From a virus: a stretch of DNA of 40,503 nucleotides. The notes under the pieces are model-generated. The model was not told the DNA's origin and searched no databases. It saw only the letters and a list, made by a program, of their open reading frames with translations. The first letter of the stretch is position 1. The number at the start of each line of letters is the position of its first letter. The position numbers and the translations under genes are program-made. Positions 1 to 7,366 of the stretch are shown here, in pieces. The stretch is taken from positions 1 through 40,503 of IMG/VR virus record IMGVR_UViG_3300032304_001807; one strand, 5' to 3'.

Positions 1-207
1 CGTAAAAATGATAAGGAAGAAGAAGCAGAAAAGAATGAGTACAGATATCTTCTCCGCACAATTAAAAAATCAAGTTTTGATCTTGCTTGGAAAATTTCAA
101 GTAAATATAATCTCCAAGAGCTAGAAGCTAAATTGGATAAAGGATTATTGACTTTGGATATTCCATTTGCAAAGGAAAATAAACCAACAAAGGTTACGAT
201 TAAATAA
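1..207 (+). CDS. Small heat shock protein (Hsp20/IbpA-like), C-terminal part
   Basis: The window opens inside this gene; the last 68 codons are present in frame from base 1 and end at TAA 205-207. The tail has the Hsp20 alpha-crystallin pattern: a central FDLAWKISSKYN strand region, then AKLDKGLLTLDIP, which matches the family's A-x-x-x-N-G-x-L-x-x-x-x-P signature, and a terminal strand ending VTIK. Small heat shock proteins hold unfolding proteins for refolding by chaperonins, and GroES and GroEL follow immediately, so the three probably form a phage folding operon. The N-terminal part lies outside the window. The lysine/glutamate-rich stretch at the visible start may be an inserted loop. 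Confidence 0.72.
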   Translation, partial: RKNDKEEEAEKNEYRYLLRTIKKSSFDLAWKISSKYNLQELEAKLDKGLLTLDIPFAKENKPTKVTIK

Positions 208-260
208 GTTTTGAAAACCGAAGACCTGTCATTATCTTCAATTTAAACAAAGTTATAAAA

Positions 261-551
261 ATGAAAATTAAACCACTTTATAATCACGTTGTGATTAAAC
301 AATTAGATGAAACTGAAACAATGTATGGTAACATTGTAGTACCTGATATGGGTAAAGAAAAACCACTTATGGGTGAGATAGTAGCTGTAGGACCTGGAAT
401 ATACTCAGTTACAGGAACATGGCTTGCGACTGGAGTTAAAGTAGGTGAAACAGCAGTATTTCCTGCATTTGGTGGAACTAAAATGACCGTTGAAGGTGAA
501 GAATACATTGTAATGAAGGAACAAGATTTGTTGGCAATTCTAGAAAAATAA
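261..551 (+). CDS. groES: Co-chaperonin GroES
   Basis: A 96-residue protein of normal GroES length. The start MKIKPLYNHVVIK matches the conserved N-terminal strand, and residues near 18-30 (ETETMYGNIVVPD) correspond to the mobile loop that docks on GroEL. The middle EIVAVGPG and the end EEYIVMKEQDLLAILE are the usual GroES signatures. It caps the GroEL cavity during ATP-driven folding. It sits 3 nt upstream of groEL and downstream of an Hsp20-like gene. T4-type phages normally encode only a GroES replacement (gp31); here both partners are present. Identification is by family pattern and context and is very secure. Confidence 0.96.
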   Translation: MKIKPLYNHVVIKQLDETETMYGNIVVPDMGKEKPLMGEIVAVGPGIYSVTGTWLATGVKVGETAVFPAFGGTKMTVEGEEYIVMKEQDLLAILEK

Positions 552-554
552 TAT

Positions 555-2180
555 ATGAGTAAAATAATTAAGTTTGATCGTGAAGCGAAAGAAAAGCTTC
601 AAGCAGGTATCGATAAAGTAAATAAAGCAGTATCAGTTACGATGGGTCCATTCGGACGTAATATATTGATTGAAAAAGAACATGGGCAAGTAGTATCTAC
701 TAAAGACGGTGTTACCGTAGCCAAAACTATTACATTGGAAGATTCAATTGAAAACATGGCAGCAACTGTAATTAAGCAAGCAGCTCAAAAAACAGTTGAC
801 GCTGCTGGTGATGGTACTACTACATCAACAGTGTTGGCTCATGCTATTGCATCTCAAGCATTAGAGGCAACATCATATGCTTCAATAAATGCTACTCAAG
901 TAAAACGTGGTATTGAAGAAGCAGTAAAGCAAGTAGTAGAAGAACTAAAGAAAATCTCTACAGATATTACAGATGAAAAGCAAATTAAACAAATTGCTAC
1001 TCTCTCAGCTAATGGTGATACTGAAATTGGTGAACTAGTAGCTACCGCTATTGATAAAGTAGGAAGAGATGGAGTAGTAACAGTAGAAGAATCCCGTTCA
1101 GGTGAAACATCACTTGAGGTAGTAGAAGGTCTTCAATTCGATAAAGGTTATAAGTCACCTTATATGGTTACAGATAATAACTCAATGCAAGCAATCCTTA
1201 ATGATGCCTTGATTCTATTGTTTGATGGTAGAATTAGTACTGTAAAAGATCTACTTCCACTTCTAGAGCGTGTATCACAAGAAAATAAATCACTCCTTAT
1301 CATCGCTGAAGATATTGATGGTGAAGCGCTTTCAACACTCATTGTAAATAAGATGAGAGGTATCTTGAAAGTAGCTGCTGTTAAGGCTCCTGATTTCGGT
1401 GAACGTAGAACACTTATTCTAGAAGACATCGCTACTGTAACTGGCGGTACTGTAATTTCACCTACTAAAGGAATGAAATTGGATCGTTTTAATATGGATT
1501 GGTTCGGTAATGCTAGAACAGTTACTGTAGGTAAAGAAACAACTACAATTGTAGATGGTAAAGGCAACACAGAAGCTATCGACGTTCGTATTGAAGAATT
1601 AAAATTCCAAATCGATCAGTCTAATTCACCGTATGAAGTAGAACGCCTACAAGATCGTCTTGCTAAGATGATTGGTGGTGTAGCTATTATCAATGTAGGT
1701 GGAGGTACTGAGATTGAAATGAAGGAAAGGAAAGATCGTATTGACGATGCTCTTCAAGCAACTAAAGCAGCACTTGAAGAAGGTATTCTACCTGGTGCTG
1801 GTATTGCTCTAATGCATGCTAGAACAGCTATTAGTCAAGCTAAAGTTGATGGAGTTGATTTTAATAAAGGTAAACAAATAATCTTAAAAGCATGTAGCTC
1901 TCCATTCAAACAAATACTTAATAATGCTGGTGTAGACCATAATGAAGTATTAATGAATCTCAGAAATGCTTCAAATAATATGGTTCCAAACATTGCTGAT
2001 GAAACATTAGTAGATGCCTTTGAATCAGGTATCATCGATCCAACTAAAGTAGTTAGATGTGCTCTAGAGAATGCAGCCGCAGCCGCTGTAACGTTGCTGA
2101 TGACTGAATGTGTAATCCATGACAAACCTACTGATAAAAAGAAAACAGACGAAGTTGATATGTCAGGGTTTGGAATGTAA
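555..2180 (+). CDS. groEL: Chaperonin GroEL (60 kDa)
   Basis: A full-length 541-residue group I chaperonin. Residues 26-36 (VSVTMGPFGRN) and 85-91 (GDGTTTS) are the ATP-binding elements, D51 lies in the DGVT motif, and the C-terminal equatorial signature DDALQATKAA carries the ATPase Asp. The apical domain is intact. The C-terminus ends in a short GFGM rather than the long GGM-repeat tail of many bacterial GroELs. It forms the barrel that works with GroES encoded 3 nt upstream. Phage GroELs are known in some large phages and presumably fold phage-specific substrates. Start ATG 555 is chosen by homology (MSKIIKFDREAKEKL). Confidence 0.97.
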   Translation: MSKIIKFDREAKEKLQAGIDKVNKAVSVTMGPFGRNILIEKEHGQVVSTKDGVTVAKTITLEDSIENMAATVIKQAAQKTVDAAGDGTTTSTVLAHAIASQALEATSYASINATQVKRGIEEAVKQVVEELKKISTDITDEKQIKQIATLSANGDTEIGELVATAIDKVGRDGVVTVEESRSGETSLEVVEGLQFDKGYKSPYMVTDNNSMQAILNDALILLFDGRISTVKDLLPLLERVSQENKSLLIIAEDIDGEALSTLIVNKMRGILKVAAVKAPDFGERRTLILEDIATVTGGTVISPTKGMKLDRFNMDWFGNARTVTVGKETTTIVDGKGNTEAIDVRIEELKFQIDQSNSPYEVERLQDRLAKMIGGVAIINVGGGTEIEMKERKDRIDDALQATKAALEEGILPGAGIALMHARTAISQAKVDGVDFNKGKQIILKACSSPFKQILNNAGVDHNEVLMNLRNASNNMVPNIADETLVDAFESGIIDPTKVVRCALENAAAAAVTLLMTECVIHDKPTDKKKTDEVDMSGFGM

Positions 2181-2189
2181 TTTCAACCT

Positions 2190-2498
2190 ATGAAAAAACT
2201 ATACCTCGACGATATCCGTACCCCTAAAACTAAGGGGTGGGATATCGTTCGTAGTTACGATGAATTTGTAAAGTGGATTGAGAAAAATGGACTACCTGAT
2301 AAAGTATCCTTCGACCATGATTTGGGAGAAGAAGGAACAAAAACAGGATACGATGCCGCAAAGTGGTTATTCCAATATTGCTACAGCAATGGCCTCCCAT
2401 TCCTCCCAGAATACAATGTTCACTCTGCTAATCCAGTTGGTAAGGCAAATATAGAGTCTTATCTTTCAAATGCAAAAAAACATTTAAATAAGTTATGA
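2190..2498 (+). CDS. cREC-type receiver-domain protein
   Basis: A 102-residue single-domain protein. LYLDDIR (residues 4-10), SFDHDLG (40-46) and VHSANPVG (77-84) are the conserved signatures of the family annotated as cyclic-phosphate processing receiver domain (cREC), a relative of response-regulator receiver domains. The acidic residues D7, D8, D42 and D44 are all retained, so a metal site is likely. The family is linked in comparative genomics to nucleotide or RNA-end processing; that role is inferred here. It follows groEL by 9 nt and overlaps the clamp-loader start as ATGA, so it is in the same transcription unit. Confidence 0.7.
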   Translation: MKKLYLDDIRTPKTKGWDIVRSYDEFVKWIEKNGLPDKVSFDHDLGEEGTKTGYDAAKWLFQYCYSNGLPFLPEYNVHSANPVGKANIESYLSNAKKHLNKL

Positions 2499-3415
2499 AA
2501 CAACACACACTCTGGATTGAAAAATATAGATCAGAAACATTAGAACAATACATCGGCAACGATGCAGTTAAAGCCCGCATCGCCGATTGTATTGCTTCAA
2601 ACGATATCCCCCATTTCTTATTCGCTGGTAGCGCTGGAACAGGTAAAACCACACTCGCGAAGTTAATAGTCAAGAATATCAAATGCGATTATCTGTATAT
2701 TAACGCCAGCGATGAGAATGGGATTGATATGATTAGAGAAAAAGTAAAGGGATTTGCTTCTACATCTACATTTCAACCACTTAAAGTAGTAATATTAGAT
2801 GAGTCTGATTTCTTAACCCAACCTGCACAAGCAGCACTCCGTAATTTAATTGAGGAATATTCAATTACAACTCGATTTATACTTACTTGTAATTATATTG
2901 AGCGTTTAATTGAACCACTACAATCACGTTGTGAAACCCATTTATTAACACCTCCCTCTAAAGGTAATGTTGCAAAACACGTTTGTACTAGTATTCTAGA
3001 TGTTGAAGGAGTTCAATATGAAATGGCTGATGTAGCAATAATAATTAAGGAATATTATCCTGATGTTCGTTCTATTATTAAAGTATTACAACAGAATGTT
3101 AGAGATGGTAAATTGTCTGTAGCGACTTTAGATGCTAATTGGATTAAACAACTAATTCAAATACTGAATAAACGCGATAAGAATGCCTGGTATCAAGTTC
3201 GCCAACTTGTAGCTGATAGTCAAGTAGACGACTTTCAAACCGCTTATCGATATATGTTTGAGCATCTAAATGAATTCAGTTACGGACACGATGCTGAACT
3301 ATCAGTTATATTAGATGATTTCATTTGGAGAAGTGGGGTTGTGCCAGATAAGGAAATTAACTTTGCAGCCGCAATAGCAAAAATATTAGAAACAACTAAA
3401 AAACAAGTAATATAA
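2495..3415 (+). CDS. Sliding-clamp loader large subunit (gp44/RFC-like AAA+ ATPase)
   Basis: A 306-residue AAA+ protein. Walker A is GSAGTGKTT (residues 45-53), Walker B is VVILDESD (98-105, D102 E103), and SRC at 144-146 is the arginine-finger motif typical of RFC/gp44 clamp loaders. ASDENGID follows the first strand, as in RFC small subunits. The protein opens and loads the DNA polymerase sliding clamp onto primed DNA. Its length matches T4 gp44 and RFC small subunits. The small-subunit partner lies 468 nt downstream, separated by two small genes. Start ATG overlaps the upstream stop (ATGA) and the stop overlaps the next start (TAATG). Confidence 0.92.
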   Translation: MKQHTLWIEKYRSETLEQYIGNDAVKARIADCIASNDIPHFLFAGSAGTGKTTLAKLIVKNIKCDYLYINASDENGIDMIREKVKGFASTSTFQPLKVVILDESDFLTQPAQAALRNLIEEYSITTRFILTCNYIERLIEPLQSRCETHLLTPPSKGNVAKHVCTSILDVEGVQYEMADVAIIIKEYYPDVRSIIKVLQQNVRDGKLSVATLDANWIKQLIQILNKRDKNAWYQVRQLVADSQVDDFQTAYRYMFEHLNEFSYGHDAELSVILDDFIWRSGVVPDKEINFAAAIAKILETTKKQVI

Positions 3416-3654
3416 TGGAACAGCAATTAAACATCAGTTTAGATAAAACTACAGGAGTAGTATGTGAAGAATGTAATAACCAAGTATTTCAAGAAGGAGT
3501 AATGCTTAGAAAAGCATCTCGATTCCTAACAGGTACAGCACAGGATGCTCTAGTCCCTATCCAGGTATTCTCTTGCGCTAAGTGTGGTCATGTAAATGAA
3601 GAATTCCTCCCATTACAATTAAGATCAAATAAAGAAGAAGATAATGTTCTTTAA
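3415..3654 (+). CDS. Small zinc-ribbon protein
   Basis: A 79-residue protein with two CxxC knuckles, C17-x2-C20 and C54-x2-C57 (CAKCGH), the layout of a zinc ribbon. No catalytic motif is visible. It lies between the two clamp-loader subunit genes with TAATG and 11-nt overlaps, so it is co-expressed with replication genes. It may be a nucleic-acid-binding or assembly factor; the specific role is unknown. T4 does not carry a gene between 44 and 62 at this place, so the insertion is a lineage feature. Confidence 0.75.
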   Translation: MEQQLNISLDKTTGVVCEECNNQVFQEGVMLRKASRFLTGTAQDALVPIQVFSCAKCGHVNEEFLPLQLRSNKEEDNVL

Positions 3655-3883
3655 AAAATACAAAATGCAAATAGAACAACTTCAACAAGAAAATGAGCAA
3701 TTGAGAGCTCAAATAGCAGGTCTTGCTTTTAATCTTAAAACAGCAGATGATAAAATCAAGCAATACGAGATGCAGATAGATAATCTTTATAAACAAAACA
3801 TGGGGTTATCTAGTGAAGTAAAACATCTTAATATGCTTGCTATGACATCTAATTCTAACAGAAACGATTCAAGAAATTACTAA
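3644..3883 (+). CDS. Coiled-coil protein of unknown function
   Basis: A 79-residue protein. Residues 8-62 show a continuous heptad pattern rich in Q, E, L and K (IEQLQQENEQLRAQIAGL and onward), predicting a parallel coiled coil. There is no signal peptide or transmembrane segment. It overlaps the zinc-ribbon gene by 11 nt and the gp62-like gene by 1 nt (TAATG), so it is translationally coupled within the clamp-loader operon. It could be an oligomerisation or adaptor factor. I do not recognise a family. Confidence 0.7.
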   Translation: MFFKKYKMQIEQLQQENEQLRAQIAGLAFNLKTADDKIKQYEMQIDNLYKQNMGLSSEVKHLNMLAMTSNSNRNDSRNY

Positions 3884-4254
3884 TGAATATATTTGATCAT
3901 ATTAAGAATATCACAACCAATAAAGGACCCTACTTAGGTGATGAAGGTTGGAATAACTGGATGATCAATCGTTATTTAAGTATGGATCCTGATTATTGTG
4001 AAGTAGTAAATATAGTACAAAAGAACACTTGGCAGATGAAAGGTGAGTATCTTTATAATCTGTATAAAGACCTTATTCCTCAACAATACAAGTATCTTAA
4101 ATATATTAAAGCTAAAAATAAAAAGGAACACAAAGCAGATCAAATAGAAGCCGTTGCCGCCTATTATGAAATAAGTAAAAGCGAAGCTAAAGAATATATT
4201 GATATGCTTCCTAAGGAAGAAATTGAAAACATAATACTACAAATCAATGGGTAA
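3883..4254 (+). CDS. Clamp loader small subunit (gp62-like)
   Basis: A 123-residue, mostly helical protein. The segment NWMINRYLSMDPDYCEVVN and the later KYLKYIKAKNKK match the pattern of the phage clamp-loader A subunit (T4 gp62 family), though it is shorter than T4 gp62 (187 aa). C-terminal residues EIENIILQING form a further helix. It would sit as the fifth subunit in the gp44/62 ring. Position in the same operon as the gp44-like ATPase supports the call. Family-level confidence is good, not certain, because gp62 diverges fast. Confidence 0.72.
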   Translation: MNIFDHIKNITTNKGPYLGDEGWNNWMINRYLSMDPDYCEVVNIVQKNTWQMKGEYLYNLYKDLIPQQYKYLKYIKAKNKKEHKADQIEAVAAYYEISKSEAKEYIDMLPKEEIENIILQING

Positions 4255-4528
4255 ATACATAGACAGTTCTAAATCATATAGAGATTATCTAATCGAAATG
4301 GAAAAACAACAAGAAGACACACCCAAATTAGACTCAATTGTTACTTCAGTTATAGACCAATTTACAGCTCGCGCTAAGATGGGTAAGAAAAAATACGGTG
4401 TTGATTTAGACCGTACTGATCTATCATTACTAGATTGGATTGAACATGCTAAACAAGAACATATGGATGCCATCCTGTATTTAGAAAAAATAAAAAACGA
4501 ACTTGATGGCCAAGAAAAAGTATTCTGA
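4247..4528 (+). CDS. MazG-like small phage protein (putative)
   Basis: A 93-residue protein. The core KKKYGVDLDRTDLSLLDWIEH followed by KQEHMDAILYLEKI resembles small phage proteins with an all-alpha NTP-pyrophosphohydrolase flavour: a KYG motif, a W-x-E helix and an E-x-x-D (EHMD) helix. MazG-type enzymes hydrolyse (d)NTPs to monophosphates. Only one ExxD-type motif is clearly visible, so catalysis is not established. It overlaps the upstream gene by 8 nt and the downstream nuclease gene by about 23 nt, again indicating one operon. Confidence 0.55.
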   Translation: MGKYIDSSKSYRDYLIEMEKQQEDTPKLDSIVTSVIDQFTARAKMGKKKYGVDLDRTDLSLLDWIEHAKQEHMDAILYLEKIKNELDGQEKVF

Positions 4529-5441
4529 GATAGAACTCAAAATAAAAAACTACCAGTCACCTGAAATAAATCACGCTTTTCAAAAAAGCGTTTCTTATTC
4601 TCAGTATTCGCTTTGGGCGTCTTGTCCTCACAAATGGTATCTTACCTATGTAGAAAACAAACAACCATATCAAGCAAGTATACACACCGTATTTGGAACA
4701 GCTTTTCATGAAACACTCCAATCATATATTACAACAATGTATAATGAAAGTGGAGCCGCTGCTGATAAAATGGATTTAGAAACACTATTTCAAGAGCGAT
4801 TTAGAGAAGTATATGCTAAAGAATATCAAGCATCAGGTGCTCATTTCACTGATGCTGCAGAAATGAGTGAATTTTTTGATGACGGTATAGCAATATTAAG
4901 ATGGCTTAAAACAAGGCGAAATAAAATATTTACTATTCGTAAAATGAAATTATTAGGTATAGAATTACCTCTACTCCTAAAATTATCAAACAACATATAC
5001 TACAAAGCATTCATTGACTTTGCATTATACGATGAAGATTTAAATAAAGTTTACATATATGACATCAAAACGTCGACTCGTGGATGGAGTGACAACGAAA
5101 AAAGAGACGATCAAAAAACTGCTCAAGTCTTACTATACAAAGAATATTTCGCAAGACAATACGGGTGGGACGTTGAACAAATTGAAGTCGAATTCTTTAT
5201 CGTTAAGCGCAAAATCTATGAACAAGCTGAATACCCTATTCCCCGGCTTCAGTCATTCAGACCCGCTAGTGGAAAAAACAAGCGAAAACAAGCAATAGAT
5301 AATTTTGAAGCCTTTGTTAAGGATTGCTTTGATGAAGTTGGTAAACCTCAAATAAAGTCGTATCTTAAAAATGTAGGTGAAAATAGTTGTAAGTGGTGTC
5401 CCTATAAAGATAATCAAGAACTTTGCGATAAAATACAATAA
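4506..5441 (+). CDS. PD-(D/E)XK nuclease, RecB/Cas4-like with four-Cys cluster
   Basis: A 311-residue protein from ATG 4506 (a TTG at 4503 is less likely). The motifs in order are H68 in GTAFHETLQ, D171 in IDFALYD, D186-x-K188 in YIYDIKTS, and Q207-x3-Y211 (QVLLY). This is the complete RecB-family nuclease active site (PDDEXK_1). C40 (SCPHKWY) plus C295, C298 and C307 at the C-terminus form the split four-cysteine pattern that holds an Fe-S cluster in Cas4 and AddB nucleases. It is probably a DNA-end-processing exonuclease for recombination or host DNA degradation. It sits at the end of the replication block. Confidence 0.85.
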   Translation: MAKKKYSEIELKIKNYQSPEINHAFQKSVSYSQYSLWASCPHKWYLTYVENKQPYQASIHTVFGTAFHETLQSYITTMYNESGAAADKMDLETLFQERFREVYAKEYQASGAHFTDAAEMSEFFDDGIAILRWLKTRRNKIFTIRKMKLLGIELPLLLKLSNNIYYKAFIDFALYDEDLNKVYIYDIKTSTRGWSDNEKRDDQKTAQVLLYKEYFARQYGWDVEQIEVEFFIVKRKIYEQAEYPIPRLQSFRPASGKNKRKQAIDNFEAFVKDCFDEVGKPQIKSYLKNVGENSCKWCPYKDNQELCDKIQ

Positions 5442-5442
5442 T

Positions 5443-5625
5443 ATGGAAGATAAATGTTATCAAGCAACTAATGAGGATTTAAGAAAATCTGCTTTAGAAC
5501 ATTATGAAGAATTATCAAATAAGTGTTGTCATTGGTCAAGTGACGTTCCAAGAGCAATTAATTTTTATTATGACTATAAAGAAATGAATTTATGGGAAAA
5601 GATAAAATTAGCATTTAAAAAATGA
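5443..5625 (+). CDS. Small hypothetical protein
   Basis: A 60-residue protein starting MEDKCYQATNEDLRKSAL, placed 1 nt after the nuclease stop; an upstream in-frame ATG at 5377 would overlap the nuclease gene heavily and is rejected. It has a conserved-looking CCHW segment (residues 29-32) and an amphipathic C-terminal helix ending LAFKK. No family is recognised. It ends the replication operon, and a promoter-like motif lies 20 nt downstream. Confidence 0.6.
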   Translation: MEDKCYQATNEDLRKSALEHYEELSNKCCHWSSDVPRAINFYYDYKEMNLWEKIKLAFKK

Positions 5626-5644
5626 TGTTTTTTGCATAAACGTA

Positions 5645-5653
5645 TATATTTAT
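5645..5653 (+). promoter_or_regulatory. TATATTTAT promoter-like motif
   Basis: TATATTTAT, 16 nt upstream of the next ATG, in the gap between the replication block and the glycan island. It is the first copy of a motif that recurs before many genes here (20789, 21350, 23038, 25183, 26489, 30049, 32954, 34404). A TTTG lies only 10 nt upstream, too close for a normal host -33 box. Confidence 0.5.
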
Positions 5654-5669
5654 ATCAAAATATAATATT

Positions 5670-5864
5670 ATGGGAAACAAAATGCAATTAACAAGTGTAA
5701 AAGTTCCTGAAGATTTATTTGAGCAATTCAAAATTGCTTGTGTTAAGTATAAGTTTAGCGTACAAAAATTAACAGAACGCTCTATGTTCTTATATTTAAC
5801 AAATGAAGACTTTAGAAAAACAATTCACAATCAATTAGACACAGAATTTACTGGAAGTATTTAA
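5670..5864 (+). CDS. Ribbon-helix-helix-like small protein
   Basis: A 64-residue protein. MQLTSVKVPEDLFEQFKIAC followed by KYKFSVQKLTERSMFLYL resembles the ribbon-helix-helix layout: a short strand with alternating residues (TSVKV), helix A (EDLFEQFKIACVKY) and helix B (VQKLTERSMFLYL). Such proteins dimerise and bind DNA operators. It is the first gene after a promoter-like motif and heads the glycan island, so it may regulate that unit; this is inference. Many phages carry close-looking proteins of unknown role. Confidence 0.6.
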   Translation: MGNKMQLTSVKVPEDLFEQFKIACVKYKFSVQKLTERSMFLYLTNEDFRKTIHNQLDTEFTGSI

Positions 5865-5874
5865 AAACAGTTTT

Positions 5875-7365
5875 ATGAAAGAAGGTTATATTCCTAAGGA
5901 ACAACGTAAGAAAATCCTACTACTTTGTGATGATATTAGAATGACAAGTGGTATTTCTACAATGGCAAGAGAAATCGTTATTGGTACTGCTCACCACTAT
6001 AATTGGGTAAATGTAGGAGGAGCTATTAATCATCCTGATAAAGGTAAACGATTTGATTTATCTGAAGATACTAATCAAAATACTGGTATAAAGGATTCTA
6101 ATATTTTTCTCTACCCAATTGATGGATATGGTTCTCCAGAATTAATTCGCCAATTAATTCAATTAGAAAAACCAGATGCAATTATGTTCTTTACTGATCC
6201 AAGATATTGGGTTTGGTTATTTCAAATGGAACATGAAATAAGAAAAACAATGCCTATGATTTATCTTAATATATGGGATGATTTACCTTATCCAATGTAT
6301 AATAAATCATTTTATGAATCATGTGATACATTATTTGCTATTAGCAAACAAACAGAAAATATTAATAGATGTGTTTTAGGAGCAGAAATATCGGCTGAGA
6401 AAATTATTAAATATGTTCCTCATGGAATAAATGAAAATATATTTTTCCCTATTGATTCATCTCATCCTGAATATCTTGCACTACAAGATTTTAAGAAGCA
6501 AGTGTATAGTAATAAAGAGTATGATTTTAATCTTCTATATAATGCAAGAAATATTCGCCGTAAATCAGTTCCTGATTTAATGTTAGCTTGGAAGATATTC
6601 ATTGACACACTACCTGAGGATAAAGCTAAAAAGTGTGCTTTAACACTTCATACTCAACCTATAGATGAGAATGGAACTGATTTATATGCTGTACAACAAA
6701 TGTTGTTTGGTAATGATTCTAAATATAACATCGTATATTCAAATGGACGTTATCCTTCAAATGTAATGAATCTACTTTATAATTCAGCTGATGGTGTTGC
6801 TTTAGTTAGCTCAAATGAAGGATGGGGATTGTCACTTACAGAAGCAATGATGTGTGGTAAACCAATTATAGCTACTGTAACAGGCGGAATGCAAGATCAA
6901 ATGCGTTTTGAGGATGAAAATGGTGAATGGATTAAATTTACTCCTGAATTTGGTTCAAATCATAGAGGTAAATATAAAAAGCATGGTAAATGGGCTTTCC
7001 CTGTATTCCCAAGCAATATCAGCTTAATTGGTTCTGTTCCTACACCTTATATATTTGATGATAGAGCAGACCCACATGACATTGCTGACCAAATTAAAGA
7101 ATTATATGCTTTAAAAACAAATCAAGTTGATGAATTTGGTTCTCATACTAGAGAACTTGAAACATACGAGGAAGTAAGTAAAGCAGCTCATAAATGGGTA
7201 ACATCAGATGAATCAATGCAATCAGCAAAAAATATGTGTAAGAATGTAATTGACGGTATTGATGAAACATTTGATAAATGGGAACCAAGGTATGCTTTTG
7301 AATTAATTAAAGTAGAACCACTAGAACAACCAAAACATTTTGTAAAACAAGTTATAGCACAATAA
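5875..7365 (+). CDS. Glycosyltransferase family 4 (GT-B fold)
   Basis: A 496-residue protein. The N-terminal half starts with KKILLLCDDIRMTSGIST, an acceptor-domain strand-loop as in GT4. The C-terminal domain has the GT4 E-x7-E donor signature in SSNEGWGLSLTEAMMCGKPI (around residues 311-330), followed by ATVTGGMQD. GT4 enzymes transfer sugars from NDP-sugars with retention. There is no membrane segment, so it is a soluble enzyme. It is the first enzyme gene of the carbohydrate island, 2 nt before a second GT4. The acceptor and sugar cannot be read from sequence. Confidence 0.86.
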   Translation: MKEGYIPKEQRKKILLLCDDIRMTSGISTMAREIVIGTAHHYNWVNVGGAINHPDKGKRFDLSEDTNQNTGIKDSNIFLYPIDGYGSPELIRQLIQLEKPDAIMFFTDPRYWVWLFQMEHEIRKTMPMIYLNIWDDLPYPMYNKSFYESCDTLFAISKQTENINRCVLGAEISAEKIIKYVPHGINENIFFPIDSSHPEYLALQDFKKQVYSNKEYDFNLLYNARNIRRKSVPDLMLAWKIFIDTLPEDKAKKCALTLHTQPIDENGTDLYAVQQMLFGNDSKYNIVYSNGRYPSNVMNLLYNSADGVALVSSNEGWGLSLTEAMMCGKPIIATVTGGMQDQMRFEDENGEWIKFTPEFGSNHRGKYKKHGKWAFPVFPSNISLIGSVPTPYIFDDRADPHDIADQIKELYALKTNQVDEFGSHTRELETYEEVSKAAHKWVTSDESMQSAKNMCKNVIDGIDETFDKWEPRYAFELIKVEPLEQPKHFVKQVIAQ

Positions 7366-7366
7366 T

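Noticed and set aside
1160-1570. Minus-strand frame of 136 codons
   Set aside because: It lies fully opposite groEL and has no recognisable features.
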